Shown here: positions 24,817 to 33,165 of the stretch, one piece after another
Layout: the number at the start of each line of letters is the position of its first letter
Numbering within the stretch: the stretch's first letter is position 1
DNA from: Hydrogenophilales bacterium 16-64-46
GTDB lineage: Bacteria; Pseudomonadota; Gammaproteobacteria; Burkholderiales; Thiobacillaceae
Direction: 5' to 3'
DNA length: 64,000 bases
Assembly: GCA_002281775.1 (NCBI GenBank)
Contig: NCGY01000006.1
Coordinates: 112,369 to 176,368 of the forward strand
Notes under the pieces: generated by a model
Told to the model about the DNA's origin: nothing
The model's database searches: none
Seen by the model: only the letters and a program-made list of their open reading frames with translations
Made by a program: the position numbers and the translations under genes

Positions 24817-25875
24817 TTATTTTTTCGCCGGCGGCGCGGCGCGCATCTGCTGCATCCGCTTCGCCGCCTCTTCCAGCGAGACGACCGGCACCCCGGGCCT
24901 AAGCTTGATTTGGCCGTCGAGCACCACCGTATCGCCGGCGGCCACGCCAGCGAGTATCTCGACCCGCCCCGGCTCGCGCTTGCCAAGCATGACCTTGCGT
25001 AGCTCGGCCTTGCCGTTGACGGCGAGGAAGACGTAGTTGCCATCCGCGCGCGGCACCAGTACCTGTTCGGGCAGCAGAATAGTGCGTTGCCGGCCGCCCA
25101 GGTCGGCGGTGACGCGGGCGAACATACCGGGCTTCAGCACGCCTCTGGGATTGGCGATGCGCGCGCGCACCCGCACGTTACGGCTGACGGTATCGACTGT
25201 CGGATCGATAGCGTGCACCTTGCCGGAAAAGCGTTGTCCCGGCAGGGCGTCGACGGTAAGGGCAATGGGCTGATTGATCTTGATGAGCGGCAGATAGGTT
25301 TCCGGCACCGGCACCTCGAGCTTCAGCGTGGACAGCGCATCCACCCGCACGATGTCGCTGCCCTTGGCGACATATGCGCCAGGGCTGACCTGGCGCAGGC
25401 CGGCCACGCCGTCGAAAGGCGCACGCAGCACAGTCTTGTCGAGCGCGACCTGTTCCTGGCGCAGGCGCGCCCGCAGGATGTCGAGGTTGGCGCGCGCCTC
25501 GTCCAGCGCCTGTTTGGAAATGAAATTCTGCGCCACCAGTTCCTCGCTGCGCTTGAAACGGCTTTCCGCCAGCTTGAGATCGGCCTCGGCAGCGGCGACG
25601 CGGGCCCTCTGCTCGGCAGAGTCGAGCCGTACCAGGACCGCGCCCTTCCTGACCGGCTGGCCTTCACGGAACGACAGGCTGGCAATCCGGCCGTCGATCT
25701 CCGGGCGCAGCGTCACCGTGTCTTCGGCGATCAGCGCGCCCACTGCGTTCACGCTGTTGGAAACCGGGGTCGCGGCGACTTTCATCATGTTGACCGGGAT
25801 GAAAGGCGGGCCGCCTGCCTGTCCCTGGGCGTGGGCGAGAAAGGGAGCCAGTAGCAGAGCGATAAAAATGCGCAT
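24817..25875 (-). CDS. RND efflux periplasmic adaptor
   Basis: A 352-residue membrane fusion protein with a cleavable signal peptide (MRIFIALLLAPFLAHAQ) and no lipobox cysteine. The lipoyl halves (VTLRPEIDGRIASLSFREGQPV and VLRAPFDGVAGLRQVSPGAYV) flank a helical hairpin (about 95-150). Beta-barrel and C-terminal domains follow, and the protein ends in a basic tail. ATG 25875 starts the signal peptide; an upstream ATG (25932) would bury it. It is the first gene of a two-gene pump operon divergent from the beta-propeller gene (224-bp spacer). Confidence 0.9.
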   Translation of the reverse strand: MRIFIALLLAPFLAHAQGQAGGPPFIPVNMMKVAATPVSNSVNAVGALIAEDTVTLRPEIDGRIASLSFREGQPVRKGAVLVRLDSAEQRARVAAAEADLKLAESRFKRSEELVAQNFISKQALDEARANLDILRARLRQEQVALDKTVLRAPFDGVAGLRQVSPGAYVAKGSDIVRVDALSTLKLEVPVPETYLPLIKINQPIALTVDALPGQRFSGKVHAIDPTVDTVSRNVRVRARIANPRGVLKPGMFARVTADLGGRQRTILLPEQVLVPRADGNYVFLAVNGKAELRKVMLGKREPGRVEILAGVAAGDTVVLDGQIKLRPGVPVVSLEEAAKRMQQMRAAPPAKK

Positions 25876-26099
25876 GATCAGGGTGCAAAAAAAAACGGCT
25901 AGCCGGGTTGAGGAACAGATGAACCGTACCATCTTTTGGGCAGCGCATCATTTGGACCTTGCTGCGTGCTGGCTTGATCCGGCTTTGAGATATAAACCGG
26001 GGATGCGGGAATAAGTTCGGGCTTGGCGCTGTATATGCCCATGACGCGGAAATTTGGCACCCCTGCTGGAAACTTGACCTGCTCAACCCGGAGACAACC

Positions 26100-27479
26100 A
26101 TGAATGAACAACGACGCGACTTCCTCAAAGCGACTGCTGCCCTTGCTGCCACAGCCGGCCTTGCCCGATCAGGCAGTGTGCACGCCCAGGCGTCGACGCA
26201 GTCCGATTCCCCGGTTCCAGCGCAGGATCGGGTTTTCATTACCAACGAGGATTCCAACACGCTGGTGGTGATCGACCCGCGTACCAATACGGTCGAATCC
26301 ACCATCAACCTCACCAGTTTCGATGAAGATGCCCGCCCACCCTTCCGCTTCGTCACGGCGGGGGTGGCACCGACACACGCGGCGATGATCCACAAACCGC
26401 TGTATCACGGGTGCATCGACGCGCACGGTGCGGTGCCCTCGCCCGACGGGCGGCTGCTCGCGACCAGCGGACGCGGATCAAGCAACATATATCTCATCGA
26501 CGCGGTCAACAAGCGTGTCATCGGCAATACACCCAATCCCTTGGCCAGTCCGGCAACCAATCCGGAACGCCTGTCGAGCGGCATCCTGGTGGGGCGCGAG
26601 CCGCATGAACCTACGTTCACGCGGAACGGCCGCGAGCTGTGGGTGACTTTGCGCGGCGAAGACCGGATCGTGATTCTGGACGTCGAGCGCGCGATCAGGC
26701 AGATGGGCGGAACCAGCACTGACGCAATTTTGCGTTATGTGCCGACAATCAACGGCCCGGCGCAAGTGTGGTTCAACACCCAGGGAACGGTGGCATTCGT
26801 GGCCAGCCAGAAAGTACCCAAGGTCGACGTGTTCAGTGTCAATGCCGATGCGTCGGGGCATTCGCGCCCCGAGCGCATCGCCACCCTGGATATTTCGGCG
26901 CAGGATAAACCCGGTTTCACCCCGTTCCTGAAAACCAGCCCGGACGGCAGCGAGGTGTGGTTTTCCCACAAGCTTGCCGATGCGGTCTCATGCCGTTCGA
27001 CCCGCGGCGCTTTCGAGGTGCTGGACAACGTGCCGTTGGGCAAGCTGGCGCGACCGAACCATGTCGAGTTTGTCGAGAACGCCAGGGGGAAAGTCGTGTA
27101 CGCAAGCCTGGCCCGCGTCGATGACAGCGGGCCGGGCGGGGTGGCGTCCAGCCAGATCGCGATCATCGATCGCAGCGCCAAGTCGGGTGCGCGCAAGATG
27201 GTCGGCAGCTTCTTTACCCATGCCCGCGAAGCGCACGGCCTGTGGACCAACCCCGAAAACTCGCTGCTTTATGTGGCGCATGAACAGGACGAGCTGCCGG
27301 GAACGCCGAATGCGGGGCAAACGGTATGCACGGCTTTCGACGTGGCGGATCCCTTCAATCCCCGGTTTATCGCGCAAATCCCGCTCGGCGCTTTGAAGCT
27401 GCCTTCAGGCGAGCTGCGCAACAAGAAAAGCATCAATCTGGTCTACGTACGCCCGGGCTATCGGGGGCAGACGGCATGA
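26100..27479 (+). CDS. Tat-exported YVTN/YncE-like beta-propeller protein
   Basis: A 459-residue protein with a twin-arginine signal (RRDFLKATAALAATAGLA) and then repeated blades of the YVTN/surface-layer propeller type (VFITNEDSNTLVVIDPRTNTV; LLATSGRGSSNIYLIDAVNKRV; LWVTLRGEDRIVILDVERA; VVYASLARVDD). Tat export implies folding or cofactor loading before transport, though no cofactor motif is obvious. Conserved histidines occur (PTHAAMIHKPLYHG, HAREAHGLW). GGAG stands 9 bases before the ATG. It overlaps the DUF305 gene by 4 bp and heads the cluster that runs to the sigma/anti-sigma pair. Function unknown. Confidence 0.82.
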   Translation: MNEQRRDFLKATAALAATAGLARSGSVHAQASTQSDSPVPAQDRVFITNEDSNTLVVIDPRTNTVESTINLTSFDEDARPPFRFVTAGVAPTHAAMIHKPLYHGCIDAHGAVPSPDGRLLATSGRGSSNIYLIDAVNKRVIGNTPNPLASPATNPERLSSGILVGREPHEPTFTRNGRELWVTLRGEDRIVILDVERAIRQMGGTSTDAILRYVPTINGPAQVWFNTQGTVAFVASQKVPKVDVFSVNADASGHSRPERIATLDISAQDKPGFTPFLKTSPDGSEVWFSHKLADAVSCRSTRGAFEVLDNVPLGKLARPNHVEFVENARGKVVYASLARVDDSGPGGVASSQIAIIDRSAKSGARKMVGSFFTHAREAHGLWTNPENSLLYVAHEQDELPGTPNAGQTVCTAFDVADPFNPRFIAQIPLGALKLPSGELRNKKSINLVYVRPGYRGQTA

Positions 27480-27913
27480 AACGCATGATCGCGGCCGGGG
27501 TGCTGGCGTTTGGATGGCTGGTTGCGGCGCATGCCCAGCATCCCGGCGCGCATCTCCACGGCGCGCCGGACGTGCCGGCGCAGTTCGGCCCCTCGTTCGA
27601 GCGCTTCGCCGGCGAGATGAATGTCGGCATGGGAAAAATGATGACCGACATGCACGCGCCGGGCTATACGGGCGATCCCGACATTGATTTTCTGGCCATG
27701 ATGATCCCGCACCATGAAGGGGCGGTGGACATGGCGCGTCTGGTGCTCCAGCATGGCAACGATCCCGTGACCCGCAAGCTGGCGGAAGACATCATCGCCA
27801 GCCAGCGAGTGGAAATCGAGGGGATGCAGCGCCGGCTGGACGGCCTCAGGCGCGGTGCGAGCCGCGTCGATCCCGGCGGCTATCCTGCGCTGGGGGGAAC
27901 GCGCGGCGACTAG
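27476..27913 (+). CDS. DUF305 periplasmic protein
   Basis: A 145-residue exported protein with a signal peptide ending VAAHA. It is rich in histidine and methionine (HPGAHLHGAP, MNVGMGKMMTDMHAPG) and carries the DUF305 signature DIDFLAMMIPHHEGAVDMARLVL, a ferritin-like four-helix pattern. DUF305 proteins are often found with copper genes, so metal handling is plausible. ATG 27476 overlaps the propeller stop by 4 bp, so the two are probably made together. Confidence 0.85.
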   Translation: MKRMIAAGVLAFGWLVAAHAQHPGAHLHGAPDVPAQFGPSFERFAGEMNVGMGKMMTDMHAPGYTGDPDIDFLAMMIPHHEGAVDMARLVLQHGNDPVTRKLAEDIIASQRVEIEGMQRRLDGLRRGASRVDPGGYPALGGTRGD

Positions 27914-27962
27914 CCGGGATACTCAAATGCCTTGCCTCCTGTAAACCGGCACCGACACGCGC

Positions 27963-28484
27963 ATGACGCTTTTTTCGCATCGCATCGCTGAGCAGATTCC
28001 GAGCCTGCGCCGCTACGCCCGTGCGCTCACGGGCGGGAACAGGGAAAATGCCGACGACCTGGTGCAGGACACGCTGGAGCGCGCCTACGCCAAATGGAGC
28101 TTGTTCAGGATGGGGGCGGAGCTGAGGCCCTGGCTGTTTTCCATCATGCACAATGTCTTTGTCAACGATGTGCGACGCATGAGCAACCGGGTGGCCACAG
28201 ACCCGATCGAGGAAGCCGTCGCGATGGGCATACCCGCGCCCCAGGAAAACCAGGTGCAGATGCGCGAGGTGCTGGCGGCGGTAGGCCGCCTGGCACCGGA
28301 ATTTCGGGAGGTGTTGGTGCTGGTGTCGATCGAGGAGTTCAGCTATGCAGAAACAGCCAGAATTCTGGGCATACCCACGGGGACGGTAATGTCGCGCCTG
28401 TTCCGTGCCCGTGCCCAGCTGGCGGTGCTGACGGGGGCGGCTGCGCCGTCCGACGCCCGTCCGGGGCTGCGCCTGGTGCGGTAG
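27963..28484 (+). CDS. ECF-type RNA polymerase sigma factor
   Basis: A 173-residue sigma-70 family protein with only regions 2 and 4. Region 2 reads RRYARALTGGNRENADDLVQDTLERAYAKW, with the core-binding and -10 helices. Region 4 holds the helix-turn-helix EEFSYAETARILGIPTGTVMSRLFRAR. It lacks regions 1 and 3, as ECF factors do. The next gene, 16 bp downstream, encodes a membrane anti-sigma factor. The pair follows the DUF305 gene by 49 bp and probably controls this cluster and perhaps msrPQ (inference). Confidence 0.92.
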   Translation: MTLFSHRIAEQIPSLRRYARALTGGNRENADDLVQDTLERAYAKWSLFRMGAELRPWLFSIMHNVFVNDVRRMSNRVATDPIEEAVAMGIPAPQENQVQMREVLAAVGRLAPEFREVLVLVSIEEFSYAETARILGIPTGTVMSRLFRARAQLAVLTGAAAPSDARPGLRLVR

Positions 28485-28500
28485 TTCGAGGACACATCCC

Positions 28501-29304
28501 ATGACAAAACCGCAAACCCTGATCGCCGACGACGAGTTGATGGCCTTCATCGATGGTGCGCTGGACGCAGATCGTCAGCGGCAGATCGAACAACTGGCGC
28601 TGCACGATGACGAACTGGTCGCCACCATCGCGGCTCTGCGCGCGCAGGGCAAGGCTTTACGCGACAGCCTCGATCCGGTGCTTGTTGAGCCGATCCCGCA
28701 GCGCCTGCTGCAGCTTGCCCCGCCCTCGCGTTTTTCGCTAGCGCGCGTGGCGGCAGCCATGGCCTGGGTCGCAGTGGGCATCACGGCAGGCAGTCTGACG
28801 AGCTGGCAATATCTTTCCCGAAACGGCCAAACAGGTGCGGAATTCGCGTCGGTGAGCCCTGCCCCCGACTTGCCGCGCTTCGTGCGCCAGGCAACCGTGG
28901 CGCACGCTGTTTTTGCGCCCGAGGTGCGCCATCCGGTGGAACTGGATTCGACCAAGTTGCAGGCGCTGAATGCATGGCTGTCCGGGCGGCTGGGGCGGCA
29001 TATGCGGGCACCGGATCTCTCCAGCCTGGGCTTTTCGCTGGTTGGCGGGCGGCTGCTGCCCGCCGACTCCGGAAAACCGGCCGCGCAATTCATGTACGAA
29101 GACCGTCAGGGCCAGCGTCTCACCGTTTATCTGCGCGGAATGGCCCAGCCAACGCCGGAAACAGCCTTCCGCTACCTTGGCGAGGGCGGTGTCAGCACCT
29201 TCTACTGGGTCGAACACAACTGGGGCTATGCCCTGTCGGGCGAACTGTCGCGGCCGCAACTGCTCCAGGCGGCGCGCTCGATTTATGAGCAGTTGAGCAT
29301 CTGA
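28501..29304 (+). CDS. membrane-bound anti-sigma factor
   Basis: A 267-residue protein. Residues 1-70 form an acidic anti-sigma domain (ADDELMAFIDGALDADRQRQIEQLA), without the HxxxCxxC zinc motif of ZAS factors. A single helix (about 80-100, VAAAMAWVAVGITAGSLTSW) is followed by a periplasmic sensor domain of about 160 residues. GAGG lies about 8 bases before ATG 28501. It should hold the ECF factor until a periplasmic signal acts on the outer domain. The outer domain resembles those of other putative transmembrane anti-sigma factors. Confidence 0.87.
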   Translation: MTKPQTLIADDELMAFIDGALDADRQRQIEQLALHDDELVATIAALRAQGKALRDSLDPVLVEPIPQRLLQLAPPSRFSLARVAAAMAWVAVGITAGSLTSWQYLSRNGQTGAEFASVSPAPDLPRFVRQATVAHAVFAPEVRHPVELDSTKLQALNAWLSGRLGRHMRAPDLSSLGFSLVGGRLLPADSGKPAAQFMYEDRQGQRLTVYLRGMAQPTPETAFRYLGEGGVSTFYWVEHNWGYALSGELSRPQLLQAARSIYEQLSI

Positions 29305-29433
29305 CCGGGCGGTGGGCAGCCCGGCTGTGCCCCAGTCTTTTTCATTGCACCGGTTTTGTTGTGGGATTTGAACGATGTAAGGGCTCCGGCCCGAGCCCGA
29401 CTACCTTTTATCCGCCATTCATTCGAGATCGCC

Positions 29434-30372
29434 ATGCGCTTGCTGAAACCCAACGACATCTCCCCGTCCGAGATTACCCCGCCCGAGATTTACCGGGAGC
29501 GACGCCGCTTCATGCAGGGCTCGATCGCGCTACTCGGAGGTGCGGCACTCGCGGCGGCCGGTGAACCGCAGGCCGCCACAAGGATTGCCGGCGTGCGGGC
29601 CAGCGCCTACAAGCTGGACGAGGACAAGACGCCGTACAAGGACGTCACCACCTACAACAACTTTTATGAATTCGGCACCGGCAAGGACGATCCGGCGGCC
29701 AACGCCCACACCCTGCGCACGCGTCCCTGGACAGTCAGAGTCGAAGGCGAGGTGAAGAAGGCCCGCACCTGGGATATCGACGCTCTGATGAAACTCGCGC
29801 CGCTGGAAGAGCGGGTCTACCGGATGCGTTGCGTCGAAGGCTGGTCGATGGTGATACCCTGGGTCGGGTTTCCGCTGGCCGAACTGATCCGCCGCGCCGA
29901 GCCGACCGGTAACGCCAAATACGTCGAATTCGTGACGCTGAACGATCCGAAGCAGATGCCGGGCGTGCGCTCGCGCGTGCTCGACTGGCCCTACATCGAA
30001 GGCCTGCGCATGGACGAGGCCATGCACCCGCTGACCCTCATGGCAGTGGGACTCTACGGCGAAGTGCTGCCCAAACAGAATGGCGCACCGATCCGGTTGG
30101 TCGTGCCCTGGAAATATGGTTTCAAGAGCGCCAAGTCCATCGTCAAGATCCGCTTCGTCGAGAGGCAGCCGCACACCACCTGGATGGCGGCCGCGCCCAG
30201 CGAGTATGGCTTTTATTCCAACGTCAATCCGCAGGTGGACCATCCGCGCTGGAGCCAGGCCAGGGAACGCCGCATCGGTGAATTCCTCAAGCGCGACACC
30301 CTGATGTTCAACGGCTACGGCGCGCAGGTTGCCAGCCTGTATCGCGGCATGGACTTGCAGAAATACTTCTGA
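29434..30372 (+). CDS. msrP: MsrP, periplasmic molybdenum methionine-sulfoxide reductase
   Basis: A 312-residue catalytic subunit (formerly YedY) that repairs oxidised methionine in periplasmic proteins. The Tat signal [17 protein letters not shown] precedes the sulfite-oxidase-like fold. The molybdenum-ligating cysteine is in [15 protein letters not shown], and [15 protein letters not shown] is intact. ATG 29434 was chosen; an in-frame ATG at 29356 would add residues ahead of the usual MsrP N-terminus. The stop overlaps the msrQ start by one base. The MsrPQ pair is known for repair of hypochlorous-acid damage. Confidence 0.96.
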   Translation: MRLLKPNDISPSEITPPEIYRERRRFMQGSIALLGGAALAAAGEPQAATRIAGVRASAYKLDEDKTPYKDVTTYNNFYEFGTGKDDPAANAHTLRTRPWTVRVEGEVKKARTWDIDALMKLAPLEERVYRMRCVEGWSMVIPWVGFPLAELIRRAEPTGNAKYVEFVTLNDPKQMPGVRSRVLDWPYIEGLRMDEAMHPLTLMAVGLYGEVLPKQNGAPIRLVVPWKYGFKSAKSIVKIRFVERQPHTTWMAAAPSEYGFYSNVNPQVDHPRWSQARERRIGEFLKRDTLMFNGYGAQVASLYRGMDLQKYF

Positions 30373-31004
30373 TGAACGTCCAGGGCTTCGTCTCGACACG
30401 GGCGTTCAAGCTCGGCCTCTTCATCCTCTGCCTGTTTCCGCTCGCCCGATTGGTCGTGCTGGCGGTGACCGGCGGCCTGGGGGCCAACCCCATCGAATTC
30501 ATCACCCGCTCCACCGGCACCTGGACGATGGTCGGCTTGCTGCTCACGCTCTCGGTCACCCCCCTGCGGCGGCTCACCGGCTGGACGGCGCTGGTGCGCC
30601 ACCGCAGGATGCTGGGCCTGTTCGCCTTTTTCTATGCCAGCCTGCATTTCGTCACCTACATCTGGCTGGACCAATTTTTCGACCTGGCATCGGTCGCACG
30701 CGACATCGTCAAGCGCCCGTTCATCACGGTCGGTTTTGCCGCCTTCGTGCTGCTGATACCGCTCGCGCTGACCTCGACGCAGGCGATGATGCGCCGGCTG
30801 GGCCGGCGCTGGCAGCAACTGCATCGGCTGGTGTACGGGATTGCCATTCTCGGCGTGCTCCACTACCTGTGGCTGGTGAAGCAGGATCTCACCCAGCCGC
30901 TGATCTATGGCGGCGTGCTGGCACTGTTGTTGGGTGCGCGGCTGCCCCGGGTGGCAGGCCTGCTTCAGGGCATGGCACCGCGCGTCGCCAGTCGTTCGGG
31001 GTAG
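30372..31004 (+). CDS. msrQ: MsrQ, heme-binding membrane subunit of the MsrPQ system
   Basis: A 210-residue inner membrane protein with six helices of the ferric-reductase-like fold. Probable heme ligands are the histidines in FFYASLHFVTYIW, RWQQLHRLVYGI and LGVLHYLWLVKQD. It passes quinone electrons to MsrP. The msrP stop and msrQ start share a base (TGATG). No dedicated terminator serves this strand; the hairpin at 31037-31063 has its T-run on the other strand but could stop both. Confidence 0.95.
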   Translation: MNVQGFVSTRAFKLGLFILCLFPLARLVVLAVTGGLGANPIEFITRSTGTWTMVGLLLTLSVTPLRRLTGWTALVRHRRMLGLFAFFYASLHFVTYIWLDQFFDLASVARDIVKRPFITVGFAAFVLLIPLALTSTQAMMRRLGRRWQQLHRLVYGIAILGVLHYLWLVKQDLTQPLIYGGVLALLLGARLPRVAGLLQGMAPRVASRSG

Positions 31005-31036
31005 TCCCGCACTGTAATTGCGGGATAATCAGACAT

Positions 31037-31063
31037 AAAAAACGGGGGCTCAAGGCCCCCGTT
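31037..31063 (-). terminator. Rho-independent terminator of the H1-like gene
   Basis: AACGGGGGC (31041-31049) pairs with GCCCCCGTT (31055-31063) around a 5-base loop. On the minus strand it is followed by TTTTTT. It starts 26 bases after the H1-like stop and faces msrQ on the other strand. Confidence 0.85.
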
Positions 31064-31088
31064 TCAGATTGGGCAATGCCCGACCTGT

Positions 31089-31618
31089 TTAAAGCCCGAA
31101 CGGCTTGATGACCGGTACCGCCGGTGCGGGTGCAGCTGCCGGGGCGGGTGCCGGGGCAGGTTTGGCAGGCGCAGCTTTCTTGACAGCCGGTTTTTTCGCA
31201 GCCGGTGCAGCCTTCTTCACCGCAGGCTTGGCTGCCGGTTTCGCCGCGACTTTTTTCACCGCGGGCTTGGCTACCGGTTTCGCCGCGACTTTCTTCACGG
31301 CCGGTGCGGCCTTCTTCACTGCGGGCTTGGCAGCCGGTTTCGCCGCAACTTTCTTCACAGCCGGTGCGGCCTTCTTCACTGCGGGCTTGGTTGCTGGTTT
31401 CGCCGCGACTTTCTTCACAGCCGGTTTGGCGGCGGCTTTTTTCACGACCGGCTTTTTAGCGGGTGCTGCCTTTTTGGCCGGTGCCGCTTTCTTGGCTGCC
31501 GGTTTGGCGGCGGCTTTTTGGCCGGTGCGGCTTTTTTGGCGGCGGGTTTGGCGGCCGGCTTTGCAGCGGCCTTCTTGGCCGCCGGTTTCTTGGCGGCGGG
31601 TTTCTTCTCAGTTGCCAT
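31089..31618 (-). pseudogene. histone H1-like Lys/Ala/Pro-repeat protein gene, split by a frameshift
   Basis: AAGGAG stands 7 bases before ATG 31618, which opens a frame of MATEKKPAAKKPAAKKAA type. At the A-run 31516-31520 (five A on the minus strand where six restore the frame; a matching GCCGCC-A6-GCC copy lies just upstream) the frame shifts and stops at 31442-31444 after 58 codons. The original pattern resumes in another frame to a stop at 31089: KPAVKKVAAKP-type repeats and a proline/alanine tail ending VIKPFGL. A GTG at 31443-31445 overlaps that stop (GTGA), so a 118-residue second protein could be made by coupling. Corrected, the product is about 176 residues of very basic, DNA-compacting type. 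Sequencing error is possible. Confidence 0.7.
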
Positions 31619-31703
31619 CTAACACTCCTTGAAAGTTGAACACATTCACTTCGTCACTACAGCTTGAAGCCACGTGCAGTCAGAATTTGCACTTCCAAAG
31701 CGT

Positions 31704-31755
31704 GGTATCGACAGGCGACCCACTTGCCCGAAACCCGCTAGATACGGGCGATACC
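31704..31755 (-). other. possible structured 5' leader of the H1-like gene
   Basis: On the minus strand GGTATC (31750-31755) can pair with GATACC (31704-31709), and directly inside it GCCCG (31745-31749) pairs with CGGGC (31726-31730), an 11-bp stacked helix with a 16-base bulge. A further 7-bp stem (31756-31762 with 31771-31777) abuts it. It lies just downstream of the candidate promoter, so it would be in the leader. It matches no riboswitch class that I recognise. Confidence 0.35.
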
Positions 31756-31777
31756 GAGGCTCCGCTTGGTGAGCCTC

Positions 31778-31805
31778 ATTCTAGTTGCTTTTCTTCGGCG
31801 TTCAA
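31778..31805 (-). promoter_or_regulatory. candidate promoter of the H1-like gene
   Basis: TTGAAC (31800-31805) and TAGAAT (31778-31783) on the minus strand are 16 bases apart and would start an mRNA with a leader of about 150 bases. The direct 13-bp repeats at 31836-31866 lie about 30 bases upstream and could bind a regulator. Confidence 0.45.
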
Positions 31806-31878
31806 TAAATAGTCAAGCACACGCGCGCTGCGGGCGCAATAAAATGTAGCAGTGCAACAAAATGTATCGTATCGATAC

Positions 31879-31902
31879 AAAAAATCCGGCAAATGCCGGA
31901 TT
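31879..31902 (-). terminator. Rho-independent terminator of lysA
   Basis: AATCCGGCA (31883-31891) pairs with TGCCGGATT (31894-31902). On the minus strand the stem is followed by TTTTTT. It lies 22 bases after the lysA stop. Confidence 0.85.
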
Positions 31903-31923
31903 GGTGTGGAACCATGAACACCA

Positions 31924-33165
31924 TTAAACAAGCCGTTCTCCGGCCATCATGTCCTGGATGGTTTCGCGTGACCTGATCAGGTGAATTTCATTCTTGTCCA
32001 CGAGAACTTCTGCTGCGCGTGGGCGAGAATTGTAGTTGGACGCCATGCTCATGCCGTAGGCACCGGCCGAAAGTATGGCCAGCAGGTCCGCTTCCGCAAT
32101 ATTGAGATCCCGCGCAAAGCCAATGAAATCGCCAGTTTCGCAGATCGGACCGACGATATCGTAGCGGTGCGCGGCAGTTTTGCCCGGACGAACGGCGACG
32201 ATGTCGTGCCAGGCCTCGTACAGCGCGGGGCGCATCAGATCGTTCATCGCCGCATCGACGATGGCGAAATTTTTGTCCTCGCCGGGCTTCAGATATTCGA
32301 CGCGGGTGAGCAAGAGACCGGCGTTACCAACCAGCGAGCGGCCCGGTTCGAGCAACAGGGTTTCGCGGCGGCCGGCAAATTTCTGCGCCAGCACGTGGCC
32401 GTAGGCGGTGAGATCGGGCGGGGTTTCGTCGCGGTAGCGGATACCGACGCCACCGCCCAGGTCGATGTGATGCAGCGCAATGCCTTCGGCTGCGAGCGCA
32501 TCGACCAGCGCCAGCACGCGGTCGGCGGCGTCCGCCAGCGGGGAGAGGTCGGTGAGCTGTGAGCCGATGTGGCAGTCGATGCCCACCACTTCGAGGTGCG
32601 GCAGGCTGGCGGCGAGCCGGTACAGGCGCGGCGCTTCGGTAATGGCGACACCGAACTTGTTTTCCTTGAGCCCGGTGGAGATGTAGGGATGGGTCTTGGG
32701 GTCGACGTCGGGGTTGACACGGAAGGACACCGGCGCGCGCTTGCCCATTTCACCCGCCACCCGGTTGAGGCGATGCAGTTCGCTTTCGGATTCGACGTTG
32801 AAGCAGAGGATGCCGGCAGCGAGCGCGGCCCGCATTTCCTCGGCCGTCTTGCCCACACCGGAGAACACAATTTTTTCGGGCGCGCCGCCCGCTGCCAGTA
32901 CGCGGGCGAGTTCGCCGCCCGAGACGATATCGAAGCCGCTGCCGAGCCGGGCGAAGAGATTCAGGATGGCCAGACTGGAGTTGGCCTTCACCGCAAAGCA
33001 GACCAGATGCGGCGTACCGGCGAAGGCGTCTGCGTAGGCCTGCCAGGCGGTTTCGAGCGCGGCGCGCGAATAGACGTAGAGCGGGGTACCAAAACGCGCG
33101 GCGAGTGTTTCCAGCGACACGCCCTCGACATGGAGGACGCCGTCGATTGAGTGCAGGGTATTCAA
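31924..33165 (-). CDS. lysA: diaminopimelate decarboxylase LysA
   Basis: A 413-residue PLP enzyme that converts meso-diaminopimelate to lysine, the last step of the pathway. The Schiff-base lysine is K60 in CFAVKANSS. Further family blocks are HIGSQLTDLSPL, HIDLGGGVGIRY, EPGRSLVGNAG and GPICETGDFIG. The start is TTG 33165, overlapping the lptM stop by 4 bp (TTGA). This fits the family N-terminus, whereas longer in-frame extensions would run through lptM. The lptM-lysA pairing is common in Proteobacteria. Confidence 0.95.
   Translation of the reverse strand: MNTLHSIDGVLHVEGVSLETLAARFGTPLYVYSRAALETAWQAYADAFAGTPHLVCFAVKANSSLAILNLFARLGSGFDIVSGGELARVLAAGGAPEKIVFSGVGKTAEEMRAALAAGILCFNVESESELHRLNRVAGEMGKRAPVSFRVNPDVDPKTHPYISTGLKENKFGVAITEAPRLYRLAASLPHLEVVGIDCHIGSQLTDLSPLADAADRVLALVDALAAEGIALHHIDLGGGVGIRYRDETPPDLTAYGHVLAQKFAGRRETLLLEPGRSLVGNAGLLLTRVEYLKPGEDKNFAIVDAAMNDLMRPALYEAWHDIVAVRPGKTAAHRYDIVGPICETGDFIGFARDLNIAEADLLAILSAGAYGMSMASNYNSRPRAAEVLVDKNEIHLIRSRETIQDMMAGERLV

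Larger units (their letters stand above)
31619..31923. other. intergenic region between lysA and the H1-like gene
   Basis: These 305 bases hold no convincing gene. From the lysA side they contain the lysA terminator (31879-31902), a palindromic GTATCGATAC, two direct 13-bp repeats (31836-31848 and 31854-31866, GCAATAAAATGTA and GCAACAAAATGTA), a candidate minus-strand promoter (31778-31805) and a stretch able to fold into stems (31704-31777). Confidence 0.6.

Noticed and set aside
26061..26099. Possible sigma-54 promoter (TGGCAC followed by TGCT) before the beta-propeller gene
   Set aside because: The distance between GG and GC is three bases too short for a -24/-12 element.
31089..31618. 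Regular repeats suggesting a CRISPR array
   Set aside because: The repeats are codon-level Lys/Ala/Pro units with no constant spacer, preceded by a ribosome-binding site and followed by a terminator. They are a coding repeat.
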